This document shows, piece by piece, positions 23,486 to 32,954 of a stretch of DNA of 41,021 bases (positions are counted from its first letter, which is position 1; each line of letters starts with the position of its first letter). Source of the DNA: an uncultured Prevotella sp. GTDB taxonomy: Bacteria; Bacteroidota; Bacteroidia; Bacteroidales; Bacteroidaceae. The position numbers were made by a program, and so were the translations under genes. The DNA is taken from contig UQQN01000006.1 of assembly GCA_900543155.1 (NCBI GenBank), positions 1-41,021 on the forward strand, written 5' to 3'. The notes under the pieces are model-generated. The model had not been told where the DNA came from, ran no database searches, and saw only the letters and a list, made by a program, of their open reading frames with translations.

Positions 23486-25299
23486 ACGATTTGCAGGCCT
23501 ATTTAAAAGGCATCGTAAACAATTTGCCCGAAACACCGGGGTGCTACCAGTACCTCGATGATTCGGGCACTATTATCTATGTAGGTAAGGCTAAAAACCT
23601 TAAAAGGCGCGTTAGTTCATACTTCAACAAGGAGCAACAAACGCGTAAAACACGCTTGCTCGTAGCACACATTCGCGACATCAGATATGTAGTTGTAAAG
23701 ACAGAAGAAGACGCTCTTTTGCTCGAAAACAACCTTATCAAACGCTATAAGCCGCACTATAATGTTCTGCTAAAAGACGACAAAACATACCCTTCCATCG
23801 CCATTACTACTGAATATTTACCACGTATTTTCAAGACTCGACAACGTGGCAAAAGAGGGGCTGTATACTTTGGTCCTTACAGCCACGTACCTACCATGTA
23901 TGCTTTACTCGAACTTTGCCGTGAACTCTACCGACCTCGTCCATGCCACACTAACATAACGAAAGAGGGCGTTGAAAACGGCAAATACAACGTATGCCTC
24001 GACTATCATATTCGTCATTGCAAAGCTCCATGTGTAGGCAAACAGAGTCATGACGAATATATGCAAAATATCGAAGCATGTAAAGAAATACTCAAGGGAA
24101 ATACTGCTGATGTCGCACGTAAAATGCGTGAAAAAATGACCGCATTGGCAGAAGAATTACGCTTTGAAGAGGCACAAGAAATTAAGATAAAATACGATCT
24201 TATCGAAAAATATCGAGCTAAAAGCGAAGTCGTATCATCTGTGCTTCATAATATTGATGTGTTCAACATCGAAAGCGAAGAAAAGGTGGCATTCATCAAC
24301 TACCTACATGTTACAAATGGTTGCATCAATCAAGCCTTTACTTTTGAATATAAAAAGAAGCTCGATGAAACCGACGAAGAGTTGCTCACATTGGGTATTA
24401 TCGAAATGCGTGAGCGCTATGACAGTCAATCTAAAGAAATTGTGGTTCCGTTTCACGTAGATTTGCCCGATGACATGGTTACTCAGACCATACCACAAAA
24501 AGGCGATAAAAAGAAGCTACTCGACCTTTCAAAACTCAATGTCAAACAATACAAATTCGACCGTTTAAAACAGGCAGAAAAGCTCAATCCTGAACAAAAA
24601 CAAACTCGTTTAATGAAGGAGATTCAAACTGATTTAGGACTTCCAAAACTGCCTTTACACATTGAGCTTTTCGATAATTCAAACATTAGTGGTGCTGACG
24701 CTGTGGCTGCCTGTGTAGTTTTTGAACGTCTAAAACCCGCAAAGAAAGAATACCGCAAATACAACATTAAAACCGTTGTAGGACCTGATGATTATGCCTC
24801 AATGAAAGAGGTGGTACGTCGACGTTACACACGACTGAAAGAAGAAGGGAAACCCCTTCCCGACCTCATTATAGCTGATGGTGGACGTGGGCAAATGGAG
24901 ATGATTCGCGAAGTGGTTGAAGACGAGTTACACCTACAAATTCCTATTGCAGGCCTCGCTAAAGACGACCGTCACCGCACCCGCGAAATGCTTTATGGCT
25001 TCCCTCCTGCCATTATTGGCATCAAACCCGAAAGCCAGTTATTCCGCACACTCACACAAATGCAAGACGAAGTACACCGTTTTGCTATCAGTTTCCACCG
25101 CGACAAACGTTCTAAGCGTCAAATAGCTTCAGAACTCGACAACGTGCCAGGCATTGGTCCAGCTACAAAACAACAACTTTTAAAGGAATTCAAAAGCGTA
25201 AAACGCATAAAAGAAGCTTCTTTGATTGAGCTACAAAATCTTTTAGGCATAGCCCGCGGACAAAAAATATACGAAAACTTGCACACCAACGATAAATAA
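23482..25299 (+). CDS. uvrC: Excinuclease ABC subunit C
   Basis: Makes both incisions in nucleotide excision repair after UvrA and UvrB find the damage. The 605-residue protein has the GIY-YIG nuclease domain (about 15-93: GCYQY, IIYVGKAKNLKRR), four cysteines of the Fe-S-like region (PCH, CLDYHIRHCKAPC), the UVR domain for UvrB contact (about 200-235), the RNase H-like nuclease domain (FDNSNISG near 396, IADGGRGQM near 464) and C-terminal helix-hairpin-helix motifs (VPGIGPATKQQLL). All domains are intact. Overlaps apt by 4 bp. Confidence 0.97.
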   Translation: MNDLQAYLKGIVNNLPETPGCYQYLDDSGTIIYVGKAKNLKRRVSSYFNKEQQTRKTRLLVAHIRDIRYVVVKTEEDALLLENNLIKRYKPHYNVLLKDDKTYPSIAITTEYLPRIFKTRQRGKRGAVYFGPYSHVPTMYALLELCRELYRPRPCHTNITKEGVENGKYNVCLDYHIRHCKAPCVGKQSHDEYMQNIEACKEILKGNTADVARKMREKMTALAEELRFEEAQEIKIKYDLIEKYRAKSEVVSSVLHNIDVFNIESEEKVAFINYLHVTNGCINQAFTFEYKKKLDETDEELLTLGIIEMRERYDSQSKEIVVPFHVDLPDDMVTQTIPQKGDKKKLLDLSKLNVKQYKFDRLKQAEKLNPEQKQTRLMKEIQTDLGLPKLPLHIELFDNSNISGADAVAACVVFERLKPAKKEYRKYNIKTVVGPDDYASMKEVVRRRYTRLKEEGKPLPDLIIADGGRGQMEMIREVVEDELHLQIPIAGLAKDDRHRTREMLYGFPPAIIGIKPESQLFRTLTQMQDEVHRFAISFHRDKRSKRQIASELDNVPGIGPATKQQLLKEFKSVKRIKEASLIELQNLLGIARGQKIYENLHTNDK

Positions 25300-25311
25300 G
25301 TTGTAATTTTG
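25279..25311 (+). promoter_or_regulatory. Possible promoter of dtd
   Basis: TTG (25279-25281), a 22-nt spacer (slightly long) and TAATTTTG (25304-25311). The box ends only 5 nt before the dtd ATG, so the transcript would have almost no leader. Confidence 0.45.
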
Positions 25312-25316
25312 CCAAC

Positions 25317-25769
25317 ATGAGAGCAGTTATTCAACGTGTAAAACACGCTTCTGTCACTATCGACGGAAATATTAAATCAGCCATTAAGCAAGGCTTTTTA
25401 GTGCTTTTAGGCATTGAAGAAGCTGATACACAAGAAGATGCCGATTGGCTTTGTAAAAAAATCGTAGCACTCCGTGTTTTCGACGATGAAAACGGAGTCT
25501 TGAATCGCAGCATTCAAGATGTAGGTGGTAACATTTTGGTGGTTAGCCAATTTACACTTATGGCATCTTATAAAAAAGGGAACCGACCTTCCTACATTCG
25601 AGCAGCCGGTCACGCACATGCCATCCCTCTTTACGAATACTTCTGTAAAAAGACTACTGAGACCCTCGGTAAAGAAGTTGGCACAGGCGAATTTGGGGCC
25701 GATATGAAGGTTGAATTGCTTAACGATGGTCCTGTTACCATCTGCATGGATACCAAAAATAAGGAGTAA
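25317..25769 (+). CDS. dtd: D-aminoacyl-tRNA deacylase
   Basis: Removes D-amino acids (and glycine from mischarged tRNA-Ala) from tRNAs, protecting translation; cytoplasmic homodimer. The 150-residue length matches the family. The two signature segments that form the chirality-checking site are present: SQFTL (77-81) and NDGPVTI (136-142), the latter with the Gly-cisPro pair G138-P139. It follows uvrC by 17 bp. Confidence 0.97.
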   Translation: MRAVIQRVKHASVTIDGNIKSAIKQGFLVLLGIEEADTQEDADWLCKKIVALRVFDDENGVLNRSIQDVGGNILVVSQFTLMASYKKGNRPSYIRAAGHAHAIPLYEYFCKKTTETLGKEVGTGEFGADMKVELLNDGPVTICMDTKNKE

Positions 25770-25812
25770 ATTCGGACTAATAACAACCCCAATATTAGGA
25801 AAAAGTATCATT

Positions 25813-26166
25813 ATGCCCAAAGATAATACGCCCAAATCCCCCACTCTTGCCCAATTACAACAACAGGTAGACGAGTGGATACACACCTACGGAGTGCGCT
25901 ATTTTAGCGAACTCACAAACATGGCTTGCCTCACCGAAGAGGTAGGCGAATTAGCGCGTGTAATGGCTCGAAAATATGGCGACCAATCCTTCAAGATTGG
26001 CGAAACACATGACCCTTCTGAGGAAATGGCAGACGTGCTTTGGGTGCTTATCTGCCTTGCCAATCAAACAGGCGTAGACCTTACACAAGCCATGCAGTGT
26101 AGCTTTGAAAAAAAGACAAAACGCGATGCTACACGCCACATTAACAACCCTAAATTAAAAGTATAA
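25813..26166 (+). CDS. MazG-like nucleotide pyrophosphohydrolase
   Basis: A 117-residue protein of the MazG/dUTPase-like all-alpha pyrophosphatase fold, which cleaves nucleoside triphosphates to monophosphates (house-cleaning of non-standard nucleotides). The metal-binding motif is clear: LTEEVGE (E42, E43, E46) and EEMADVL (E71, D74) in the E-E-x-x-E ... E-x-x-D pattern. It is a single-domain form, half the size of E. coli MazG. The ATG at 25813 was preferred to one 102 bp upstream that lies within dtd, because the family-like sequence begins only after it. It is 43 bp from dtd and 9 bp from deoC. Confidence 0.88.
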   Translation: MPKDNTPKSPTLAQLQQQVDEWIHTYGVRYFSELTNMACLTEEVGELARVMARKYGDQSFKIGETHDPSEEMADVLWVLICLANQTGVDLTQAMQCSFEKKTKRDATRHINNPKLKV

Positions 26167-26175
26167 AAGGAAACT

Positions 26176-27090
26176 ATGGAATTAAAAATTAACCGTCCCG
26201 ATGCAATGCCTAACAAATATGAAGAGGCATTCAGCAAGTACAATCTCAATCTCGACGACGAACAAGTTAGCAAAGAAGTACATGCCCTCGTGGCAGAAAA
26301 TCGTGCAAAATACGATAATCCCGAAGTGCTTAAACAGCTTTTGGCTACTGTAGAACTTACTACACTCAAAGAAACCGACTCACAAGAGAGCGTGCTCAAA
26401 TTTACTGAAAACGTAAATAAATTTGCAGACGAACATCCCGATCTTCCCCCTCTCGCAACCATCTGTGTATACCCTAATTTTGCAAAGATTGTGAGCGAAA
26501 GCCTTGAGGCTGATGGCGTAAAAGTTGCTTGCGTAGTAGGCGGTTTCCCCTCATCGCAAACATTTATCGAGATTAAGACTGCCGAAACAGCCCTCGCCGT
26601 ACACGATGGTGCTGATGAGTGCGACTGTGTACTCAGCGTAGGAACCTTCCTCAGTGGGGACTATGAAACTTGCGCCGACGAAATCTCAGAAATCAAAGCT
26701 GCTTGCGCCGACAACCCCCTCAAAGTCATCCTTGAAACAGGAGCACTTAAATCTGCTGCCAACATCAAGCGTGCTTCAATTCTTTCTATGTATGCTGGTG
26801 CCGATTTTATTAAAACCTCTACAGGCAAAATCGCTGTCGCTGCAACGCTTGAAGCTGCTTACGTGATGTGTACCGCCATCAAGGAATATTACGACCTCAC
26901 AGGCACTAAAATTGGCTTTAAAGCAGCTGGTGGCATCAAGACTACAGCCGAAGCAGTAGACTTCTACACCGTAGTACGCGAAATCCTTGGCGAAGACTAC
27001 ATCAAAGAAGGGCTCTTCCGCATTGGCACAAGCCGCCTCGCCAACCTCTTGGTTAGCGACATCTTGGGCGAAGATGTAAAGCCATTCTGA
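26176..27090 (+). CDS. deoC: Deoxyribose-phosphate aldolase
   Basis: Splits 2-deoxyribose-5-phosphate into glyceraldehyde-3-phosphate and acetaldehyde in deoxynucleoside catabolism. The 304-residue TIM barrel has the Schiff-base lysine in KTSTGK (K213) and the assisting lysine in FKAAGGIKT (K249), with an acidic residue in DECDCVLSVG (D150). The N-terminal 80 residues extend beyond the E. coli-type enzyme, as is usual for the longer class. AAGGA precedes the ATG by 7 nt, a rare real Shine-Dalgarno in this window. It is the last gene of the rightward group, followed by a terminator at 27293-27330; the remaining intergenic sequence shows nothing else. Confidence 0.96.
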   Translation: MELKINRPDAMPNKYEEAFSKYNLNLDDEQVSKEVHALVAENRAKYDNPEVLKQLLATVELTTLKETDSQESVLKFTENVNKFADEHPDLPPLATICVYPNFAKIVSESLEADGVKVACVVGGFPSSQTFIEIKTAETALAVHDGADECDCVLSVGTFLSGDYETCADEISEIKAACADNPLKVILETGALKSAANIKRASILSMYAGADFIKTSTGKIAVAATLEAAYVMCTAIKEYYDLTGTKIGFKAAGGIKTTAEAVDFYTVVREILGEDYIKEGLFRIGTSRLANLLVSDILGEDVKPF

Positions 27091-27292
27091 TAAAAAAATA
27101 GACAAAGAAATACGATCTGTTTGGCAGACCATTTTTAGACTGAAAGATTGTGTATGGTTTTGAATTTTCTAATTTTCTGTTTCTAAAAATATCAGAACTG
27201 AACTCAAGAAACTAGAGGCTATTAGCAAAAGACAAACCATTATACCCCCTTCTCATTCCAACCAGTCTAAAATGCAACCACAATAAAAAGCA

Positions 27293-27330
27293 AAAGAGGC
27301 GTTCTGAAGCAGAACACCTCTTTCCTTTTT
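27293..27330. terminator. Bidirectional terminator between deoC and the polyprenyl synthetase gene
   Basis: AAAGAGGCGTTCTG pairs with CAGAACACCTCTTT (one mismatch), with a 3-nt loop. Plus-strand readout ends in TTTCCTTTTT and minus-strand readout in TTTTGCTTTTTATT, so it can serve both convergent genes. Confidence 0.85.
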
Positions 27331-27366
27331 ATTAAACCTTAAATAATTGATTTTCAATACATTAAA

Positions 27367-28344
27367 TCATATCGTACGCTCTACTACATAGTCAATATAA
27401 TCCTTCAATGCTGCTTTCACATCTGCATTATGCCAATGCGAATCTAGCAAATTAAGTGCTTCAAGGTGGAGTTCCTTCATGCGACGTTCGGCGTACTCAA
27501 TACCCCCACTCTGTTTAGTGTATTCCACCAACTGCGCAATTTCCTCAGCCGATGCCTCACCCGCCTTCACCTTGCGTGCCCATAAGCGCACATCTTCACG
27601 GTCGGTACGAGTTATGGCATAAATGGCAGGTAACGTTAATTTACCCTCTGCCATGTCATTTCCAGTAGGCTTACCAATGGCTGAATCAGCGTAATAATCA
27701 AAAATATCATCGCGAATTTGAAAACAGATACCAATAATCTCGCCAAACTTACGAGCATTCTTCACATACCCTTCACTACCCCCTGCCGAGATTGCACCCA
27801 ACTCGGCACAAGCAGCAAAGAGAGCAGCAGTTTTATTATGAATAATATGATAATAGGCCTCTTCTGTAATAGCCTCACGACGAATATTGGCTAACTGCGC
27901 CACTTCACCTTCCGACAACGTACCACCCAAGTGTGATATAATCTCAACCACTTGAATATTACCCGTTTTTGAGGCTTGGAGCAACGAAGTTGAAAGCAAA
28001 TAATCGCCCACCAATACAGCCACCTTATTATCATATACCGCATTAACCGAACGCTGTCCACGTCGTTCACCACTTTCATCTACTACATCGTCGTGAACCA
28101 ACGAAGCAGTATGCAAAAGTTCAAGCGTCACAGCCGAACGAAGTGAATTGATTTTCACCACACCAAGTTCTTTAGCCATGAGCAATACCAATATGGGACG
28201 CATCATTTTGCCTTTGCGCTGTCGCACATAAGCAAGAGCTTGACCCAAGAAGTCATCTTCGTGGGCCAACGCGTTGTCAAATAGGTCTTTATATTGCGCC
28301 AATTCCTGTTCAACAGGGCGGCGTATAGCGGATAATTTGTCCAT
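27367..28344 (-). CDS. Trans-polyprenyl diphosphate synthase
   Basis: Condenses isopentenyl diphosphate units onto an allylic primer, giving the side chain of quinones (octaprenyl or similar). The 325-residue protein has both aspartate-rich motifs: DDVVD (85-89, after LVH) and DDIFD (212-216), plus KMMRP near 47. The chain length of the product cannot be read with certainty. The frame is open to 28440, but this would run through the promoter and into polA; the ATG at 28344, 18 nt from the TAnnTTTG box, is the better start. Divergent from polA, convergent with deoC. Confidence 0.9.
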   Translation of the reverse strand: MDKLSAIRRPVEQELAQYKDLFDNALAHEDDFLGQALAYVRQRKGKMMRPILVLLMAKELGVVKINSLRSAVTLELLHTASLVHDDVVDESGERRGQRSVNAVYDNKVAVLVGDYLLSTSLLQASKTGNIQVVEIISHLGGTLSEGEVAQLANIRREAITEEAYYHIIHNKTAALFAACAELGAISAGGSEGYVKNARKFGEIIGICFQIRDDIFDYYADSAIGKPTGNDMAEGKLTLPAIYAITRTDREDVRLWARKVKAGEASAEEIAQLVEYTKQSGGIEYAERRMKELHLEALNLLDSHWHNADVKAALKDYIDYVVERTI

Positions 28345-28361
28345 GTTATCTAATTTGCATA

Positions 28362-28369
28362 CAAAAGTA
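28362..28369 (-). promoter_or_regulatory. Promoter box of the polyprenyl synthetase gene
   Basis: TACTTTTG on the minus strand matches the TAnnTTTG element, 17 nt upstream of the chosen ATG. No good upstream TTTG was found. Confidence 0.5.
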
Positions 28370-28402
28370 CGAAAAAAGGGGTGTTTAAGAGAGTATTTTA
28401 TG

Positions 28403-28410
28403 TATTTTTG
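28403..28410 (+). promoter_or_regulatory. Promoter box of polA
   Basis: TATTTTTG matches TAnnTTTG, 24 nt upstream of the polA ATG. The upstream box is unclear. It is divergent from the box at 28362-28369. Confidence 0.5.
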
Positions 28411-28434
28411 TGTACAAAATAAAACAATAACGCT

Positions 28435-31203
28435 ATGCAAACCCTTTATTTGCTCGATGCTTACGCGCTAATATACCGCGCATACTATGCTCTGATACGC
28501 TCTCCGCGCATCAATTCTAAGGGGCAAAACACCTCTGCCGTATATGGTTTTGTCAACACACTCAACGACGTATTAACCACCGAAAAGCCCGATTTTATCG
28601 GCATTGCTTTCGATCCTGCAGGTGGTACTTTCCGTCACGAAGCCTACCCTGAATATAAGGCACAACGCGAGGCTACCCCCGAGGACATTAAATGGGCTGT
28701 CCCCGTAATTAAAGATATTATCCGCGCCTATAACATTCCTATTCTCGAAACGCCAGGCTACGAAGCCGACGATGTAATTGGTACGCTTGCCCTTCAAGGC
28801 GTTGAAGCAGGACTTGAAGTACACATGGTTACCCCCGACAAAGACTATGCCCAACTTGTTCGTCCGGGGATATTCATGCGTCGTCCCGGACATGGGGCTG
28901 CTGGCATGGAAAAACTTGGTCCCACTGAAGTTTGCGAAAAATATGGCATTAACAATACAGACCAAGTCATTGACCTTCTCGGTCTTATGGGCGATACTGC
29001 CGACAATGTACCCGGTTGCCCTGGTGTTGGTGAAAAGACGGCAGTAAAACTTATCAACCAATTTGGCTCGATAGACAATCTGCTTGAAAACACAGACCAA
29101 CTAAAAGGTGCAATGAAAAAGAAGGTTGAAGAAAACATAGAACAAATTAAATTCTCTAAGTTCCTTGTTACCATTAAAACAGATGTTCCCATCCAACTCG
29201 ACCTCGATGCTTTACGCACTACCGATGCCAACAAAGATGCACTACGCCCCATCTACGAAAATCTTGAATTCCGCATGTTCTTGAAGAAGATGGATGGTGA
29301 TGTTACCGAAAAGCAAAATAATGTAAATAGTTGGGGCGCACTCTTCGACGCACAACCATCCGTTGTGCAAGAAGAAGAGAAAGAAATCAGTTTTAAAACA
29401 ATTAATGATGTACCACATTCCTACAAACTCATTGAAACTGAAGAGGATGCAAAACTTTTATGTGACAAATTATTGACTTTTGGCACAATCTGTTTAGACA
29501 CAGAAACCACATCTATTGATGCCATTCGTGCAAAATTAGTAGGTTTGAGTTTTTCTGTGAAAAAAGGAGAGGCATGGTACGTGGCTGTTCCACGTGAAAC
29601 CGAAGCAGCACAACACATGGTGCAAATTTTCAGTAGCATCTACGAAAACGACAAAATTCTTAAGGTAGGACAAAACTTAAAATACGACCTTACTGTACTT
29701 GCCAACTACGGCATCCAACTCAAGGCTCCCCTTTTCGACACCATGTTGGCACATTACTTGGTACAGCCCGAGTTACGCCATAACATGGACTACCTCGCAG
29801 AAATTTACCTCAACTACCAAACCATACACATTGACACGTTAATTGGACCGAAGGGTAAAAACCAAAAGAAGATGGCAGACCTTGCGCCTGCCGATATTTG
29901 CGACTATGCCTGCGAAGATGCTGATATCACCTTGCAACTCATGGAACCGCTCAAGGCTGAAATGGAAAAGAACCAACTTACCCGTGTCTTCCATGAAATA
30001 GAAATGCCCCTCATGCCCGTATTGGCACAAATGGAACGCAATGGCGTGCGACTCGACACAGAAGCTCTTTCTGAAACTGGCGAACAATTCCGCCAACGCA
30101 TGCAACAACTTGAAACCGAGATTTACGAATTAGCAGGTCATCCCTTTACCATTACCTCTCCCCGACAGGTTGGCGAAGTACTTTTTAACGAACTCAAACT
30201 CAACGAAAAAGCCAAAAAGACCAAGAGCGGACAATATTCTACAGGCGAAGAAGTGCTTGAAGCTATTAAACACAAGCACCCCATTGTAGAAAAAATATTA
30301 GCTCACCGCGCACTCAAAAAACTCATCAGCACCTACATTGACGCGCTGCCTAAACTTATCTATCCTGCTACTGGACGCATTCACACCTCATTCAACCAAG
30401 CAGTTACCGCTACGGGACGTTTGTCTTCATCGAACCCCAATTTGCAAAATATCCCCGTGCGAGGAGACGATGGACGCGAAATTCGCAAAGCCTTTGTACC
30501 CGAACCTGGTTGCATCTTTTTCTCGGCAGACTATTCGCAAATTGAATTACGCATCATGGCACATCTTAGTGCTGATGAGCATTTAGTTAACGACTTTCGA
30601 TGTGGTCGAGACATTCACGCAGCCACGGCTTCCCGCATCTTTCATAAACCTATCGAAGAAGTGTCGCGCGACGAACGTCGCAAAGCCAAAACTGCCAATT
30701 TCGGCATTATCTACGGCATCTCAGCCTTTGGTCTCGCTGAGCGCATGGAAGTGTCACGTACAGAAGCAAAAGAACTCATAACCAACTATTTCGATACCTA
30801 TCCGCGCGTAAAAGAATATATGCAAACCAGCGTAAAACGTGCACGAGAATTAGGATATATTGTCACAGAGTTTGGGCGTCGACGTTACTTACCAGACATC
30901 ACTTCGCGCAATGCAGTGGTACGTGGGTATGCCGAACGCAATGCAGTGAACGCCCCCATTCAGGGTACAGCTGCCGACATCATTAAAATAGCTATGGTAC
31001 GCATTGCCCAACGCTTTGAAGCCGAAGGCATTCAATCTAAAATGATTTTGCAGGTACACGATGAACTCAACTTCTCTGTTCTACCCGAAGAACTTGACCA
31101 TGTAAAAAACATTGTCATTCAAGAAATGGAAGGTGCCTATACCATGAGTGTACCCTTGCTTGCCGACTGTGGCGAAGGCAAAAATTGGCTTGAAGCACAC
31201 TAA
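28435..31203 (+). CDS. polA: DNA polymerase I
   Basis: Fills gaps and removes RNA primers in replication and repair. The 922-residue protein keeps all three domains. The 5' nuclease (about 1-290) has YLLDAYALIYRAYYA, GYEADDVIG and GVGEKTA. The 3'-5' proofreading domain (about 325-500) has CLDTETTS with its acidic pair. The polymerase domain (about 520-922) has DYSQIELR (near 698), RRKAKTANFGIIYG and QVHDELN (near 874). A 15/16 match to parS lies inside the gene at 29586-29601 (codons 384-389, in the proofreading domain). It ends 70 nt before a strong bidirectional terminator. Confidence 0.97.
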   Translation: MQTLYLLDAYALIYRAYYALIRSPRINSKGQNTSAVYGFVNTLNDVLTTEKPDFIGIAFDPAGGTFRHEAYPEYKAQREATPEDIKWAVPVIKDIIRAYNIPILETPGYEADDVIGTLALQGVEAGLEVHMVTPDKDYAQLVRPGIFMRRPGHGAAGMEKLGPTEVCEKYGINNTDQVIDLLGLMGDTADNVPGCPGVGEKTAVKLINQFGSIDNLLENTDQLKGAMKKKVEENIEQIKFSKFLVTIKTDVPIQLDLDALRTTDANKDALRPIYENLEFRMFLKKMDGDVTEKQNNVNSWGALFDAQPSVVQEEEKEISFKTINDVPHSYKLIETEEDAKLLCDKLLTFGTICLDTETTSIDAIRAKLVGLSFSVKKGEAWYVAVPRETEAAQHMVQIFSSIYENDKILKVGQNLKYDLTVLANYGIQLKAPLFDTMLAHYLVQPELRHNMDYLAEIYLNYQTIHIDTLIGPKGKNQKKMADLAPADICDYACEDADITLQLMEPLKAEMEKNQLTRVFHEIEMPLMPVLAQMERNGVRLDTEALSETGEQFRQRMQQLETEIYELAGHPFTITSPRQVGEVLFNELKLNEKAKKTKSGQYSTGEEVLEAIKHKHPIVEKILAHRALKKLISTYIDALPKLIYPATGRIHTSFNQAVTATGRLSSSNPNLQNIPVRGDDGREIRKAFVPEPGCIFFSADYSQIELRIMAHLSADEHLVNDFRCGRDIHAATASRIFHKPIEEVSRDERRKAKTANFGIIYGISAFGLAERMEVSRTEAKELITNYFDTYPRVKEYMQTSVKRARELGYIVTEFGRRRYLPDITSRNAVVRGYAERNAVNAPIQGTAADIIKIAMVRIAQRFEAEGIQSKMILQVHDELNFSVLPEELDHVKNIVIQEMEGAYTMSVPLLADCGEGKNWLEAH
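29586..29601. promoter_or_regulatory. parS site (ParB-binding), inside polA
   Basis: TGTTCCACGTGAAACC matches TGTTNCACGTGAAACA at 15 of 16 positions; only the last base differs. It encodes V-P-R-E-T in the polA frame and lies 6.7 kb from the site at 22899. Confidence 0.75.
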
Positions 31204-31274
31204 GTTTTTACACGTAGCGTATCCCGCACAAGTCGGATGCAATACCTAGCAAACTTCCTGATTTAACAAAAAAA

Positions 31275-31362
31275 CAGGCTGAATTATCTGTAACACCTCA
31301 GCAACTCAAGCAAACTTGATTACATTTAGGTAACACGATAATTCAGCCTGATTTTTCTTTTT
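31275..31362. terminator. Bidirectional terminator between polA and the AGCS gene
   Basis: CAGGCTGAATTATC (31275-31288) and GATAATTCAGCCTG (31337-31350) form a 14-bp perfect stem around a 48-nt loop. The loop can pair further (TGTAACACCT with AGGTAACA). The plus strand continues ATTTTTCTTTTT and the minus strand TTTTTTTGTT, so both convergent genes are served. The loop is unusually long for an intrinsic terminator. Confidence 0.75.
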
Positions 31363-31420
31363 ACGATACAAGAAACGCAGCTAAACAAATTATATTCTAA
31401 AGATTTTCAACTCTCTAAAA

Positions 31421-32863
31421 TCACCACGCTTCTAACTTATCTGCTATTTCTGGCATTTTATCTTTAGTGAACACAGGATTTTTTCCTTCCTTCTTCTGTT
31501 GACGATAGTCTTGCAACAAGAATACAGCTTGACGTGATAGCAAGACTATTGCCACAAGGTTGCAGAGAGTAAGGAGTGCCATCGTTATATCTGCCATACT
31601 CCATGCAAAATCAAGCGAAACAACAGCGCCTATCATCACCATGGCTGCCACTGCAAGACGATAAACGAACACCCCCAAACGAGAATCTTTAATATACCTC
31701 ACATTCGTCTCACCATAATAATAGTTGCCTATAATACTACTAAAAGCAAAAAGCCATATCATAATAGCTACAAACGAATTGCCAATGCAACCAATTTCGT
31801 GAGTCAAAGCATCTTGAGTAAGTTGAATTCCATTGGATGCAGTTACATCTACACCACTCACCAAAATAATAAAAGCTGTGCAAGAACATACCACCAATGT
31901 ATCCGTAAAAACGCCTAGTGCCTGTATCAAACCTTGCTTCACAGGATGACTCACTGTAGCCACTGCTGCTGCATTAGGCGCACTACCCTCTCCTGCTTCA
32001 TTGCTAAACAAACCTCGCTTAATACCCTGTATTACTGTGACTCCCAACATACCACCTGCAGCTTGATTAAACCCGAAGGCATTTTCAACAATCATAAGCA
32101 AAACCTTGGGTAGACAGGTTATATTCCATATCACCACCCCAATAGCTATCAAAAGATACACAACAGCCATTGCGGGAACCACTGTCGACGAAAACTTTGC
32201 CACACGGTGTATACCACCAAAAATAATAATCAAAGTAAATACTGTGAGCACCATGCCCATAATGGTAGGATCTATGCCAAACGCTTTTTGCCATGCCAAA
32301 CAAATCGTATTACTCTGCACAGAATTATAGGCAAAGCCAAAAGTGATAACCATCAACACAGCAAAGAGGATGCCCATCCAACCTTTGCCCAATCCATATT
32401 TCATATAGTAGGCAGGTCCACCATAAAAGGAAGTCTTACCCTTACGCTTATAAAGTTGAGCAAGCGTAGACTCTATAAAAGCAGAAGCAGAACCCAATAA
32501 TGCAAGCAGCCACATCCAAAACACAGCTCCAGGTCCTCCGATACTAATGGCTGTAGCCACTCCTGCAAGATTACCCGTACCTATACGGCTTGCCAAAGCC
32601 ACTACGAAAGCCTGAAATGACGAGATGTGTTTCATCTCTCCATCCACTTTCACATCCATCGACAATTCATCTTGCCCAATCTCTTCGGGTTGCACCTTAT
32701 CGGGATTGAGCAAAAGCCTAACCATCTCTTTGATAAGACGAAACTGCACGAAACGAGTGCGCCAAGTGAAAAAGACCGCGCAGCATATCAAAATCGTAAT
32801 AATGATGTACGACCAAAGAAAATCACTAAACTGAATTAAAAAGTTTTGTATTAAATCTACCAT
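31421..32863 (-). CDS. Alanine/glycine:cation symporter (AGCS family)
   Basis: Inner-membrane secondary transporter that takes up alanine or glycine with sodium (or protons). The 480-residue protein has about 10-11 hydrophobic segments. Family hallmarks are SRIGTGNLAGVATAISIGGP, GGPAYYMKYGLG and the FSNEAGEGSAPNAAA segment. The N-terminus has one membrane segment and a cytoplasmic stretch (about 45-80) before the conserved core. It is a single gene between two terminators, with its own promoter box. Substrate preference is not certain from sequence. Confidence 0.93.
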   Translation of the reverse strand: MVDLIQNFLIQFSDFLWSYIIITILICCAVFFTWRTRFVQFRLIKEMVRLLLNPDKVQPEEIGQDELSMDVKVDGEMKHISSFQAFVVALASRIGTGNLAGVATAISIGGPGAVFWMWLLALLGSASAFIESTLAQLYKRKGKTSFYGGPAYYMKYGLGKGWMGILFAVLMVITFGFAYNSVQSNTICLAWQKAFGIDPTIMGMVLTVFTLIIIFGGIHRVAKFSSTVVPAMAVVYLLIAIGVVIWNITCLPKVLLMIVENAFGFNQAAGGMLGVTVIQGIKRGLFSNEAGEGSAPNAAAVATVSHPVKQGLIQALGVFTDTLVVCSCTAFIILVSGVDVTASNGIQLTQDALTHEIGCIGNSFVAIMIWLFAFSSIIGNYYYGETNVRYIKDSRLGVFVYRLAVAAMVMIGAVVSLDFAWSMADITMALLTLCNLVAIVLLSRQAVFLLQDYRQQKKEGKNPVFTKDKMPEIADKLEAW

Positions 32864-32902
32864 TCTCTTCTGTTAAAACTAATTCTTTTTGCTTTTAGAC
32901 TG

Positions 32903-32910
32903 CAAAATTA
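32903..32910 (-). promoter_or_regulatory. Promoter box of the AGCS gene
   Basis: TAATTTTG on the minus strand, 39 nt upstream of the start codon. No clear TTTG was found at the expected distance. Confidence 0.5.
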
Positions 32911-32954
32911 CGAATCTTCTTTCATATTTAAGGGTAGTTCCAAAAAATCTCATT

